From DATKUA01 sp965602675 (GTDB lineage Bacteria > Acidobacteriota > DATKUA01), in contig CBFCZO010000007.1 in the NCBI GenBank assembly GCA_965602675.1, positions 1 to 64,000 of the forward strand: 64,000 nt of DNA, read 5' to 3'. Made by a program: the position numbers and the translations under genes. Positions 8,332 to 17,101 of this stretch are shown piece by piece. The notes below the pieces were generated by a model that was not told the origin of the DNA, made no database searches, and saw only the letters and a list, made by a program, of their open reading frames with translations. Numbering within the stretch: the stretch's first letter is position 1; the number at the start of each line of letters is the position of its first letter.

Positions 8332-10014
8332 TCAAACTGTAAGAATTTCTTGATGCTCGCCGAAGACGGCCCTCAGTGCGTCGGAGATCTCACCCAATGT
8401 CGTGTAGCAGCGGACGCACTCGAGGATGGGCGGCATCACGTTCTCGCTCCCCGCAGCAGCCTCTCTCAAGCGCTTAAGCGATTGGCGAACCGCGCCGTTG
8501 TCGCGCGATGAACGCAGATCGGCCAGCTCCTTAATCTTGTCCTGCTCGACCGTTTCGTCAATGTGCAGGAGGTCCGCCTCATTCTCCGCTTTGCTGCTGC
8601 GGAACCGGTTGACGCCGACAACAACCTGGTCACCCTTCTCGATCGCCCGCTGATAACGGTAAGCCGCATCCTGGATCTCGCCTTGGACGAAGCCGTTCTC
8701 GATCGCCCTGATCGCGCCGCCGACCTCATCAATCCGCTCGATATACTCAGCCGCACGGCGTTCGATCTCGTCGGTCAAACTCTCGATCGCGTAGCTGCCG
8801 GCGAGCGGATCGATCGTATCGGCCACGCCGCTCTCATAAGCGATAACCTGTTGCGTGCGCAAGGCGATTTCCACCGTCCTCTCGCTAGGCAGCGCCATCG
8901 CTTCGTCGAGGCTGTTGGTGTGCAGGCTTTGCGTGCCTCCGAGAACGGCAGCGAGCGCCTGGAGCGCCACGCGCACCACGTTGTTCTCCGGCTGCTGTGC
9001 GGTCAGCGTCGAGCCGGCGGTCTGCGTGTGGAATCGCAGCAGCATCGACTTGGGGTCCTTCGCCCCGAAGCGTTCCTTGACGATCCGCGCCCACAGCCGG
9101 CGCGCAGCACGGAACTTGGCGATTTCCTCGAGGAAATTGTTGTGGCAGTTGAAGAAAAACGCGATCCGCGGTGCGATGTAGTCTACTTCCAGGCCGGCGC
9201 CCTTCGCTGCCTCAAGATAGGCGATTGCGTTGGCCAGCGTGAAGGCCACCTCCTGCACCGCCGTGCTGCCGGCCTCGCGGATGTGGTAGCCGCTGATGCT
9301 GATCGTGTTCCATTTCGGAACGTGGCTGTGGCAGAACTCGAAGATGTTGGTGATGATCCGCATCGACGCAGCCGGTGGGAAAATGTAGGTGCCGCGCGCG
9401 ACGTACTCCTTGAGTATGTCGTTCTGGATCGTGCCGCGCAGGTTGTTAGCCGCCACGCCGGTCTGCTCCGCGCGGGCGATGTAGAGAGCCAGCAGAGTCG
9501 AGGCCGTGGCGTTGATTGTCATCGACGTCGACACCTTGTCGAGCGGGATACCGTCGAACAGCACCTCGAAATCGCGCAGGCTGTCGATGGCCACGCCGAC
9601 CTTGCCGACCTCGCCGTGGCTCATCGGATGGTCGCTGTCGTAACCGATCTGCGTCGGCAGGTCGAACGCCACGCTCAGACCGGTTGTCCCCTGCTCCAGC
9701 AGATACTTGTAGCGCTGGTTGGATTCGGCCGCGGTGGCGAAACCGCTGTACTGGCGCATCGTCCAGAATCGCCCGCAGTACATCGTCGGCTGCACCCCGC
9801 GTGTGAACGGATATTCTCCCGGGAAACCGAGCTTCTTGACGTAAGACCATCCATCGTCGTCCAGATCGGTGGGATCGAAACAGCGCTTCATCTCGATTCC
9901 GCTGCTCGTCTCGAACTTCGCCTTGCGCTCAGGATATTTATCAAGGGCCTTTGATGTTTTGGCGGCCCATCGTTCCTTCTCGTTCAGCAACGTCTGCCGT
10001 TCTGAGTCGTCCAT
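8332..10014 (-). CDS. Methylmalonyl-CoA mutase catalytic (large) subunit, no B12 domain
   Basis: A 560-residue TIM-barrel chain of the B12-dependent acyl-CoA mutase family. I chose the ATG at 10014 because AGGAGG lies just upstream; longer readings add an unrelated leader. The substrate-pocket region has TMYCGRFWTMRQYSGFATA and later LKEYVARGTYIFPP, keeping the Tyr and Arg positions that mark methylmalonyl-CoA mutase rather than isobutyryl-CoA mutase (established for the family; the alignment is by eye). The chain ends before any cobalamin-binding DxHxxG domain, so a separate small subunit must be encoded outside this window. It interconverts succinyl-CoA and methylmalonyl-CoA and converges on the methylmalonyl-CoA decarboxylase operon, consistent with a joint propionate pathway. 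Confidence 0.9.
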   Translation of the reverse strand: MDDSERQTLLNEKERWAAKTSKALDKYPERKAKFETSSGIEMKRCFDPTDLDDDGWSYVKKLGFPGEYPFTRGVQPTMYCGRFWTMRQYSGFATAAESNQRYKYLLEQGTTGLSVAFDLPTQIGYDSDHPMSHGEVGKVGVAIDSLRDFEVLFDGIPLDKVSTSMTINATASTLLALYIARAEQTGVAANNLRGTIQNDILKEYVARGTYIFPPAASMRIITNIFEFCHSHVPKWNTISISGYHIREAGSTAVQEVAFTLANAIAYLEAAKGAGLEVDYIAPRIAFFFNCHNNFLEEIAKFRAARRLWARIVKERFGAKDPKSMLLRFHTQTAGSTLTAQQPENNVVRVALQALAAVLGGTQSLHTNSLDEAMALPSERTVEIALRTQQVIAYESGVADTIDPLAGSYAIESLTDEIERRAAEYIERIDEVGGAIRAIENGFVQGEIQDAAYRYQRAIEKGDQVVVGVNRFRSSKAENEADLLHIDETVEQDKIKELADLRSSRDNGAVRQSLKRLREAAAGSENVMPPILECVRCYTTLGEISDALRAVFGEHQEILTV

Positions 10015-10156
10015 AGGTTCCTCCTGGTGCGCAAAGCCACGGAGCATTCTATGTGCGCGCCATCGCAATGGCAACAAATCGGCGAAACAAATCGACCCTG
10101 CAGGAACGATTTAAATGCTGCGCTCGCCGCGGCTGCCACAAATCCCTTGTATGTAC

Positions 10157-10190
10157 AATAAAAAGCCCCACGGGAAACCGCAGGGCTTTG
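10157..10190 (-). terminator. Terminator after the oligopeptidase gene
   Basis: Read on the - strand, AAAGCCC and GGGCTTT form a stem with an inner GCGG/CCGT-type extension, followed by a T run (TTTTTATT). It lies just past the stop of the S9 peptidase gene. Confidence 0.75.
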
Positions 10191-10207
10191 GTTCGCTGAT
10201 TCCCGGA

Positions 10208-12328
10208 CTATTGCGTGATACCGAGCAGGTCGAACATAAAGGCGTAGTAGAAGGCGTAGTCGCGGTAGCGCTTGAAGCGGCCGGAGGCGCCGCCGTGGCC
10301 GGCCTCCATGTTCGTCCTCAGCAGTAGACGGTTGTCGTCGGTCTTGAGCGCGCGTAGCTTGGCCACCCACTTGGCCGGCTCGAAGTACTGCACCTGTGAG
10401 TCGTGCAGGCTGGTTGTGACCAGCATGTTGGGGTAGGCCTTAGCCTCCACCTGGTCGTAGGGCGAGTAGGAAAGCATGTAGTCGTAGTACACCTTGTCGT
10501 TGGGGTTGCCCCACTCGTCGTACTCGCTGGTGGTCAGCGGGATGGAGGGATCGAGCATCGTGGTGATCACGTCGACCCACGGCACGTGCGCGAGGATGCC
10601 CTTGAACTGCTCGGGCGCCATGTTGGCGATCGCGCCCATAAGCAGGCCGCCGGCGCTGCCGCCCTGCGCGAAGAGGCCGTCGGCGTAAGTGTAGTCCTCG
10701 TCGCAGAGGTACTTGGCGCAGTCGATGAAGTCGGTAAAGGTGTTCTTCTTCTTCAGCAGCTTGCCGTCGTCGTACCACCACCGGCCGAGCTCCTGACCGC
10801 CGCGCACGTGCGCGATGGCGTAGGAGACGCCGCGGTCGACCAGCGTCAGGCGGATCGAGCTGAAGGTGGCGTCCGTGCTCGAGCCATACGAACCATAAGC
10901 ATAGAGCAACAGCGGATTGGTACCGTCCTTCTTCATCAGCTCGGTCTTGTAGACGAGCGAGATCGGCACCTTGACGCCGTCGCGCGCGGTCGCCCACAGC
11001 CGCTCCGTGGTGTAGTTGGCGGGATCGAAGTCGCCCAGCACCTCGTCGCGCTTCATCAACTCCTGCTCTCGCGAGGCCATATTGTAGTCGTAGGTCGACC
11101 AGGGCGTCGTCAGCGAGCTGTACCTGTAGCGCACCACGGGAGTGTCGAACTCCGGATTGGTGCTGACGTAGGCCATGTAAGCCGGCTCGCCGAAGTCGAT
11201 GTAGTGCTCCTCGCCACCGTCCCAGGGCGCTATGCGGATCTGGTTGAGGCCGTTCTTGCGCTCCTGCAGCACCAAGTAGTCCTTGAAGATCTCGATCCCT
11301 TCAAGCAACACGTCCTCGCGGTGCGGGATCACTTCCTCCCAGTTCTCCTGGGCGGTGGCCGTCACCGGGGTCTTCAGCAGGCGGAAGTTCTGCGCGTCCC
11401 AGTTGCTGACGATGTAGAAGTAGTCGCCGAAGTGGTCGATCGAGTACTCGTGCTCGCGTTCGCGGGGCATAAAGAGTGTGAACTCGCCGGAGGGGTTGTC
11501 CGCGTCGAGGAAGCGGTACTCCGCGGCCAGCGTCTGTTGGCTGGCGATGATGATGTAGCGATCCGATTTCGTCTTCCATACGTAGGCTTCGAAAGTGTCA
11601 TCGTCCTCCTGGTAAATCAGCGCGTCGCCGGCCGGGTCGCTGCCCAGCTCGTGGAGGTAGATCTGGAAGGAGCGCAGCGTCTCGGGGTCCTGCTTGCCGT
11701 AGAAAACCGTCTTGTTGTCGTTGGCCCAAGCCACGTTTCCCGTGACGTCGGGGATGACGTCGTCGTACATTTCGCCGCTCTCGATGTTCATAAAGGAGAT
11801 GGTGTAGAAGCGCCGGCCGACAGTGTCCACGCCGTAGGCGAGGAGCTTGTTGTCGGTGCTGACGTTGAGGCCGCGGATGCTGAAGAACGGGTGGCCCTCG
11901 GCCAGCATGTTGGAGTCGACCATGATCTCCTCCTCGGCCTCGAGCGTGCCCGCCTTGCGGCAGTAGATCGCGTACTCCTTGCCCTCCTCGAAGCGGCTGT
12001 AGTACCAATAGCCGTTCTTGAAGTAGGGCACCGACTCGTCGGTCTGCTTGATGCGGCCCTTGATCTCCTCGAAGAGTTTCTCCTGGAAATCCTCTGTGTT
12101 GGCCATCATCTTCGCGGTGTAGTCGTTCTCGGCGGTCAGGTAGGCAATCACCTCGGGATTCTCGCGCTCCTTGAGCCAGTAATAGTTGTCGACGCGGACA
12201 TCGCCATGTATTTCGAGTTCCTTCGCCTCAATCTTGGCGACCGGGGGCTGAACTGCCTGTTCCGCCGGCTGGCAAGAAACCAGCATAAGAAGCAGAAACA
12301 GTGGTATTAATGCTTTGACTGAACGCAT
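10208..12328 (-). CDS. Oligopeptidase B-like serine peptidase (S9A), lipoprotein
   Basis: A 706-residue prolyl-oligopeptidase family enzyme. The N-terminal half is the beta-propeller that gates substrates; the C-terminal alpha/beta-hydrolase carries the triad: Ser in GGSAGG (about residue 557), Asp in the SLHDSQV region and His in EAGHGGASGR. The pattern fits oligopeptidase B, which cuts small peptides after basic residues. Unlike the cytosolic enzyme it begins with a lipoprotein signal (hydrophobic run then LVSC, Cys at about residue 19), so it is predicted to be lipid-anchored in the cell envelope. GAGGTG is a good ribosome site. It fits a peptide-scavenging lifestyle. Confidence 0.9.
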   Translation of the reverse strand: MRSVKALIPLFLLLMLVSCQPAEQAVQPPVAKIEAKELEIHGDVRVDNYYWLKERENPEVIAYLTAENDYTAKMMANTEDFQEKLFEEIKGRIKQTDESVPYFKNGYWYYSRFEEGKEYAIYCRKAGTLEAEEEIMVDSNMLAEGHPFFSIRGLNVSTDNKLLAYGVDTVGRRFYTISFMNIESGEMYDDVIPDVTGNVAWANDNKTVFYGKQDPETLRSFQIYLHELGSDPAGDALIYQEDDDTFEAYVWKTKSDRYIIIASQQTLAAEYRFLDADNPSGEFTLFMPREREHEYSIDHFGDYFYIVSNWDAQNFRLLKTPVTATAQENWEEVIPHREDVLLEGIEIFKDYLVLQERKNGLNQIRIAPWDGGEEHYIDFGEPAYMAYVSTNPEFDTPVVRYRYSSLTTPWSTYDYNMASREQELMKRDEVLGDFDPANYTTERLWATARDGVKVPISLVYKTELMKKDGTNPLLLYAYGSYGSSTDATFSSIRLTLVDRGVSYAIAHVRGGQELGRWWYDDGKLLKKKNTFTDFIDCAKYLCDEDYTYADGLFAQGGSAGGLLMGAIANMAPEQFKGILAHVPWVDVITTMLDPSIPLTTSEYDEWGNPNDKVYYDYMLSYSPYDQVEAKAYPNMLVTTSLHDSQVQYFEPAKWVAKLRALKTDDNRLLLRTNMEAGHGGASGRFKRYRDYAFYYAFMFDLLGITQ

Positions 12329-12543
12329 TTGGCACCTCTCGGTTTCAGTAGACTTAACGGATTCCTTCCTGCATATCAGAGTAGCTGTTTCCAGTGAGGC
12401 TTTTGGTAAATGCTGATTATATTGGCGGGCATACCATTACGCAAATATGGAACGCCGCCGGCCGGGCATTGTCTTGCGGCTCTCATATGAATTAATCTGG
12501 TGACCGCCCGCCGGACGCTGAATAAACCGTTTTGGTGAAGAAA

Positions 12544-13728
12544 ATGATCCCGGTAACAAAAGAGAATTCTTTTGATGTCTTGATCGTCGGCGGCGGCATC
12601 ATGGGCTGCAGCACCGCCTATTATCTGCTTTCCACCGATCCCGCCGTCTCGGTTGCCGTCATCGAGAAGGACCCCACGTATCAACTGGCATCCACCGCCC
12701 TCTCGATGGCCAACGTTCGTATCCAGTTCTCCCTCAAGGAAAACATCCTCATCTCCAAGTACGCGATGGAGGTGCTGGAACGGTTCGGCGAGGAGATGGA
12801 GATCGACGGCGAGATCCCCGATCCGGCCTTCCATCGGGAAGGCAATCTGTTTTTATTCAAGGAAGAGGAACTGGAGCCGGCACGGGCGGCCATGCAACTC
12901 CAACAAGACCTCGGCTGCAATGTTGAGTGGCTGGAACCGAACGAGATCATCAAACGCTTTCCGCTTTACAAAACAGACGGCTTCGCCGGCGCGACGTTCG
13001 GACCCGACGACGGCCATATCGACGCCCACTCGTTCCTTATGGGCTATCGCTCTAAAGCTAAAAGCCTGGGCGCGGAATTTAGCAGAGGCGAAGTTGTTCG
13101 AGTTATCGTCGATAAAAACAGGGCATGCGGCATCGAACTGGCATCCGGCGACAAACTCAAATCGGAAGTCGTCGTCAACTGCGCGGGAGCGTGGGCGGCC
13201 GATCTTGCCAAAACGGTGGGCATCGAAATACCTGTGTTACCGGTCAAGAGGCAGGTCTTTGCCCTCGACACCGAGGTCAAGCCTGAGGGGCAACTGCCGT
13301 TGACAAACCTGCCATCAGGGCTTTATTTCCGCACCGAAACGGGCGACCTCATCCTCTGCGGAAAATCGCTGCCCGAAGATCAGGTAGGCTACGACACTTT
13401 ATTGGACAACAGAAGATTCGAAGACATCTTGTGGCCGGAGCTGGCCGCATTCGTGCCCGCCTTCGACCGACTCAGGCTCGTCCGCGGGTGGGCGGGGCTC
13501 TACGCCGTCAACACCTTCGACGGCAACGCTTTCCTCGGAGAATGGCCGGAGCTGAAGGGCTTTTACCTCGCCAACGGATTCTCGGGACACGGCTTGCAGC
13601 AGGGCCCGGCGGTCGGCCGATATCTCTCGGAGCTGATCCTGAAAAAACGGCCCGCTCTGGACCTGAGCATTTTCTCGCCGGTGAGACTCCTGGAAGACAG
13701 GCAGGTGCTCGAAAGCGGCCTGGTTTGA
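12544..13728 (+). CDS. FAD-dependent oxidoreductase, DAO/sarcosine-oxidase type
   Basis: About 394 residues. The N-terminal Rossmann motif VLIVGGGIMGCSTAYYL binds FAD; the middle has NCAGAWAADLAKTVG and the C-terminal end has the conserved GFYLANGFSGHGLQQGPAVG, all typical of the D-amino-acid oxidase/sarcosine oxidase superfamily. The likely reaction is oxidation of a secondary amine or amino acid, substrate unknown. TTG and GTG starts 9-12 bases upstream are also possible; no start has a strong ribosome site. The end is 13 bases from the convergent ornithine-cyclodeaminase-family gene; together they suggest imino/amino acid metabolism. Confidence 0.87.
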   Translation: MIPVTKENSFDVLIVGGGIMGCSTAYYLLSTDPAVSVAVIEKDPTYQLASTALSMANVRIQFSLKENILISKYAMEVLERFGEEMEIDGEIPDPAFHREGNLFLFKEEELEPARAAMQLQQDLGCNVEWLEPNEIIKRFPLYKTDGFAGATFGPDDGHIDAHSFLMGYRSKAKSLGAEFSRGEVVRVIVDKNRACGIELASGDKLKSEVVVNCAGAWAADLAKTVGIEIPVLPVKRQVFALDTEVKPEGQLPLTNLPSGLYFRTETGDLILCGKSLPEDQVGYDTLLDNRRFEDILWPELAAFVPAFDRLRLVRGWAGLYAVNTFDGNAFLGEWPELKGFYLANGFSGHGLQQGPAVGRYLSELILKKRPALDLSIFSPVRLLEDRQVLESGLV

Positions 13729-13741
13729 CCACCAGGCTCCG

Positions 13742-14716
13742 CTAAAGGTCGAGTTGCCTGCCGATCCCTTTCACAAGAGCGCGCCGGTAAACCAGCGGTG
13801 CCGTCGCCATGTCGTCGAGGGCAAGGCCGAGGTTGACTGAGAATATCCGCTCGTCGTCTCTTTCCCTACCGGGAGATTTACCTGCAACCAGGTCGCCGAG
13901 ATCCAGAATCCTTTCAGGAATGCCCTTGAAATAGCCGACCTCGCGGTAGTAGAGCATCTGTTTCACATCGTCGGTGTAGAACTTGTCGGCGCGCTGGAAC
14001 GGCTCGTGCTTCCAGTAGGAATCGAAATCGACCGGCGAGGCGAAAGCCCCCGGCTCGAACCACCCGTCTTCGATCACCGGATCCGGATTCTTTAAAATCG
14101 GACCGGCGGTGACGACGATATCGCTGCCCCTGACCGCCGCCTCGGGTGTTTCTACAATCTCGACCTCGATACCCAGTTCTTCACCAACCTTGTCACGGTA
14201 ACGGCCGGCTGCTTCTTCGACGATATCGAAGGCTTTCACCTTTTTAACGTCGAAGACGCATTTCAGCGCCTCGACATTGCTGAAGCCCTGAACTCCACAG
14301 CCCAGCACGCCGACAATCTCGGAATCCCGGCGGGCGAGGTACTTGGCCGCCACCGCAGTCGCCGCGCCGGTTCTCTTGGCCGTCACCCAGGCGCAATCCA
14401 TCACGCAAACCGGCACGCCCGTCTCCGGATCGTTCAATATCATTAGACCGTTGATATACGGCAAGCCGCGTCCGGGATTCTCGGGATACCCGGATACCCA
14501 TTTCATTCCGGCCGAGTTGAGCGCGGGAATGAAAGCGGGCATGGCGTGAATAAATGCATCGGGCCTCGTATGAATTCCGGGTTTGGGGGGCATTTCCACC
14601 CTCCCTTCCCCCTTTTCCCTGAACATCATCTCGAGAGCATCGATGATCTCCGCCATCGGCACGCCGACGCTCTCCACATCTTCTTGTGAAAGATAAAGAA
14701 TCCTCTCTCCCGACAT
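13742..14716 (-). CDS. Ornithine cyclodeaminase / mu-crystallin family enzyme
   Basis: A 324-residue protein of normal length for this family. It has the Rossmann motif GVLGCGVQGFSNVEAL near residue 138, the substrate-side GMKWVSGYPENP and the conserved MDCAWVTAKRTGAATAVA. Members are NAD(P)-dependent ornithine cyclodeaminases, alanine dehydrogenases or ketimine reductases; the exact substrate cannot be assigned. It starts with an ATG behind GAGGGTG and is divergent from the sulfatase-like gene, sharing a 167-base promoter region. Its converging neighbour is an FAD amine oxidoreductase. Confidence 0.85.
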   Translation of the reverse strand: MSGERILYLSQEDVESVGVPMAEIIDALEMMFREKGEGRVEMPPKPGIHTRPDAFIHAMPAFIPALNSAGMKWVSGYPENPGRGLPYINGLMILNDPETGVPVCVMDCAWVTAKRTGAATAVAAKYLARRDSEIVGVLGCGVQGFSNVEALKCVFDVKKVKAFDIVEEAAGRYRDKVGEELGIEVEIVETPEAAVRGSDIVVTAGPILKNPDPVIEDGWFEPGAFASPVDFDSYWKHEPFQRADKFYTDDVKQMLYYREVGYFKGIPERILDLGDLVAGKSPGRERDDERIFSVNLGLALDDMATAPLVYRRALVKGIGRQLDL

Positions 14717-14883
14717 CGATTCACCCTCGTTTCAAACAATTCGCCTGCAATAAATTCTCATGGTTCCGGGGGATAATGCAAGAACGCTTACTGCCGGCAT
14801 GCCGTTGATTGCGAGATAGTCCCTCCTGGTGATATTAATTGTCCCTCGAATTTGTTATAAACCACGAATAGTGTGATAACTCA

Positions 14884-17043
14884 GTGAAAAACAAGTCCAT
14901 AGCGGCGCTCCTTTTCCTCTCGGCTGCAATCTCAGCCTTATTGCTGGTCTCCGGATGCGGCGGCGGTGAGACTTCACCGCTTGCAGACAAACCCGAGCGA
15001 ATCAATGTCCTGTTAGTCACAATCGACACCCTGCGCGCCGACTATCTCGGCTGCAGCGGCAACGAAGACGTCAGCACGCCGCAGATCGACAGGCTGGCTG
15101 CCGAAGGTGTGCGCTTCGCTTTCTGTGTCGCACACAATCCGATTACGCTCCCGAGCCACATCAATATCCTCACCGGAACTGACGCAAGGATACACGGCGT
15201 TCACGACAATCACGGCTTTAGGCTCGGTCCCGAAGCGATAACGCTGGCGGAAACCTTGAAAACCGGAGGTTATCAGACAGCCGCCTTCATCGGAGCATTC
15301 GTCCTCGACAGGCAATTCGGCCTGGAACAGGGTTTCGACCTATATGACGACAATCTCGAAACCGGCTCCCAGGTCCTCCTGCTTGGGCAGGAAAGGCGGG
15401 CGGAGGCAGTTGTGACCCCGGCAATTGAATGGATAGCAGGCCACGTGCAAAGACCGTGGTTTGTCTGGGTCCACCTCTATGATCCGCACGCTCCTTATAC
15501 GCCACCAGCCCCCTTCGACGAGGAATTCGCATCGAATCCGTATGCCGGCGAAATAAGTTACACGGACGCAGCTCTGGGAAAACTGCTCGACTACCTGAGA
15601 AGCATAAACCTGCTCGACAACACCTTGCTGGTTCTCACCGGCGACCACGGCGAGGGTCTCGGCGATCACGGCGAGTTGACTCACGGAGTTTTCGCCTACA
15701 ACACGACCATCCAGGTACCTCTGATTATTAGAGCGCCATGGCTGGCCCGGCCGGGGATGGAGATCGAGCGCCGCGTCAGGCACATCGACTTGCTGCCGAC
15801 TATCGTCGAATCCGTCGGTGGACAGATGCCCGGCGCTGCTCAGGGTGAATCCCTGCTTCCCCTGTTGCGTGGCAACGAAGAGCTGCCTGTTCCTGACAGC
15901 TACTTCGAGGCGCTCAGCTCTTCGTTCGCAAGAGGTTGGGCGCCGCTGCGGGGCATATACAGCGGAGAATGGAAGTACATCGAGTTACCCCTGCCCGAAC
16001 TCTACGACATGGAAGCCGACCCCGATGAAACCCGGAATCTTCTGCAAAACCGGGCCGGAACATCTCAGAGATTGCGAACTACACTGCAAGGCATGACGGA
16101 AGATACAGAAACCGCTGTGGACGCACACGTGAGGGAGGACGAGGAAACTAGGCGCAGGCTGATGGCGCTCGGCTATCTCTCCGGCTCCCCGCAATCCCTC
16201 AAAAACGAATATGGCCCCGACGACGACCCCAAGAATCTGATCGAGGTTGATGCCCGCATTGAACGCGCGGCTGCGGCCGCCACCTCCGGCGATCTTGACC
16301 GATCCGTCGAAATCTTTGAGGAGCTCGTCGCAGAGCAGCCCGAGATGGCGATCTCGTATCAACTGCTTGCTAACCTGCTGGTGGAGCTGAACAGGGAAGA
16401 CGAGGCGATTTCTTATCTGGAGCGGGCTGCCGACAAAGGCCTCGGCGGAGAGGCTGTCCTCAATCAACTCGCCAGAATGCTGTTACACGCAGGCGAGAGC
16501 GACCGCGCCGTGCCGATGCTCGAGGAGTTGATTAATCGCAACCCCGATGATCTTGACTCCGCAAATGCTCTCGCCTCATGGTATGCCAGGGAAGGAAACG
16601 CTGCCAAGGCCGAGTATTTATATGTCAGAATAATCGAGCGGGGTCCTGCCTACACAAATGCCCGTAGCGGATACGGGTGGATGCTGGCCAGGCAGGAGCG
16701 CTTCGAGGAAGCGATCGAACAGTTCAATGCAGCCCTGCACTATCAGCCCAACAATCTGATGGCGCTGCACGGCTGCGGCGTGGTTTACGAACAGACCGGT
16801 ATGCTCGAGAAAGCAGAGGAATCGTTCCGTAGAGTTTTATCGCTCAACAATATGCATCATTTCGCCCGCCTGCGCCTGGGTCTCGTTCTGGAGCGCCTTG
16901 GAAATCTGCAGGAGGCAAGGGTTGAACTGTCGCGTTTCCTCGAGCTGGCGCAAGGACCTGAATTCGAGGATGCTCGCAGGCAAGCATCCATTGCGCTGGA
17001 TAGAATTAATCGTGACGGCTCTGAAAACAGACATGATGATTAG
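14884..17043 (+). CDS. Sulfatase-like lipoprotein with C-terminal TPR repeats (copy 1)
   Basis: A 719-residue protein beginning with GTG. The signal ends in LVSGC (lipobox, Cys at 25). Residues about 38-400 form an alkaline-phosphatase-superfamily sulfatase domain: TIDTLRADYLGC supplies metal ligands, and DHGEGLGDHGELTHG near residue 255 the second metal site. The nucleophile loop reads NPITLPSH, with Thr88 where classical sulfatases have the Cys or Ser that becomes formylglycine, so classical activation looks impossible. Residues about 450-700 contain several TPR units. Activity may be a phosphodiesterase, transferase or hydrolase on an envelope substrate. Paired with a paralogue 59 bases downstream. 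Confidence 0.87.
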   Translation: MKNKSIAALLFLSAAISALLLVSGCGGGETSPLADKPERINVLLVTIDTLRADYLGCSGNEDVSTPQIDRLAAEGVRFAFCVAHNPITLPSHINILTGTDARIHGVHDNHGFRLGPEAITLAETLKTGGYQTAAFIGAFVLDRQFGLEQGFDLYDDNLETGSQVLLLGQERRAEAVVTPAIEWIAGHVQRPWFVWVHLYDPHAPYTPPAPFDEEFASNPYAGEISYTDAALGKLLDYLRSINLLDNTLLVLTGDHGEGLGDHGELTHGVFAYNTTIQVPLIIRAPWLARPGMEIERRVRHIDLLPTIVESVGGQMPGAAQGESLLPLLRGNEELPVPDSYFEALSSSFARGWAPLRGIYSGEWKYIELPLPELYDMEADPDETRNLLQNRAGTSQRLRTTLQGMTEDTETAVDAHVREDEETRRRLMALGYLSGSPQSLKNEYGPDDDPKNLIEVDARIERAAAAATSGDLDRSVEIFEELVAEQPEMAISYQLLANLLVELNREDEAISYLERAADKGLGGEAVLNQLARMLLHAGESDRAVPMLEELINRNPDDLDSANALASWYAREGNAAKAEYLYVRIIERGPAYTNARSGYGWMLARQERFEEAIEQFNAALHYQPNNLMALHGCGVVYEQTGMLEKAEESFRRVLSLNNMHHFARLRLGLVLERLGNLQEARVELSRFLELAQGPEFEDARRQASIALDRINRDGSENRHDD

Positions 17044-17101
17044 ACATCAAACGAAAAAACAATCTAGTATAAACAGGATGCGATATTCGAGGAGTACTGT
17101 T

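Noticed and set aside
8563..9954. 463-residue + strand frame opposite the mutase
   Set aside because: Shadow of methylmalonyl-CoA mutase with arginine-rich low-information sequence.
10403..12310. Very long + strand frame opposite the oligopeptidase gene
   Set aside because: It is the antisense shadow of a well-supported S9 peptidase; its composition (Val, Leu, Gly and Arg-rich) has no domain and no ribosome site.
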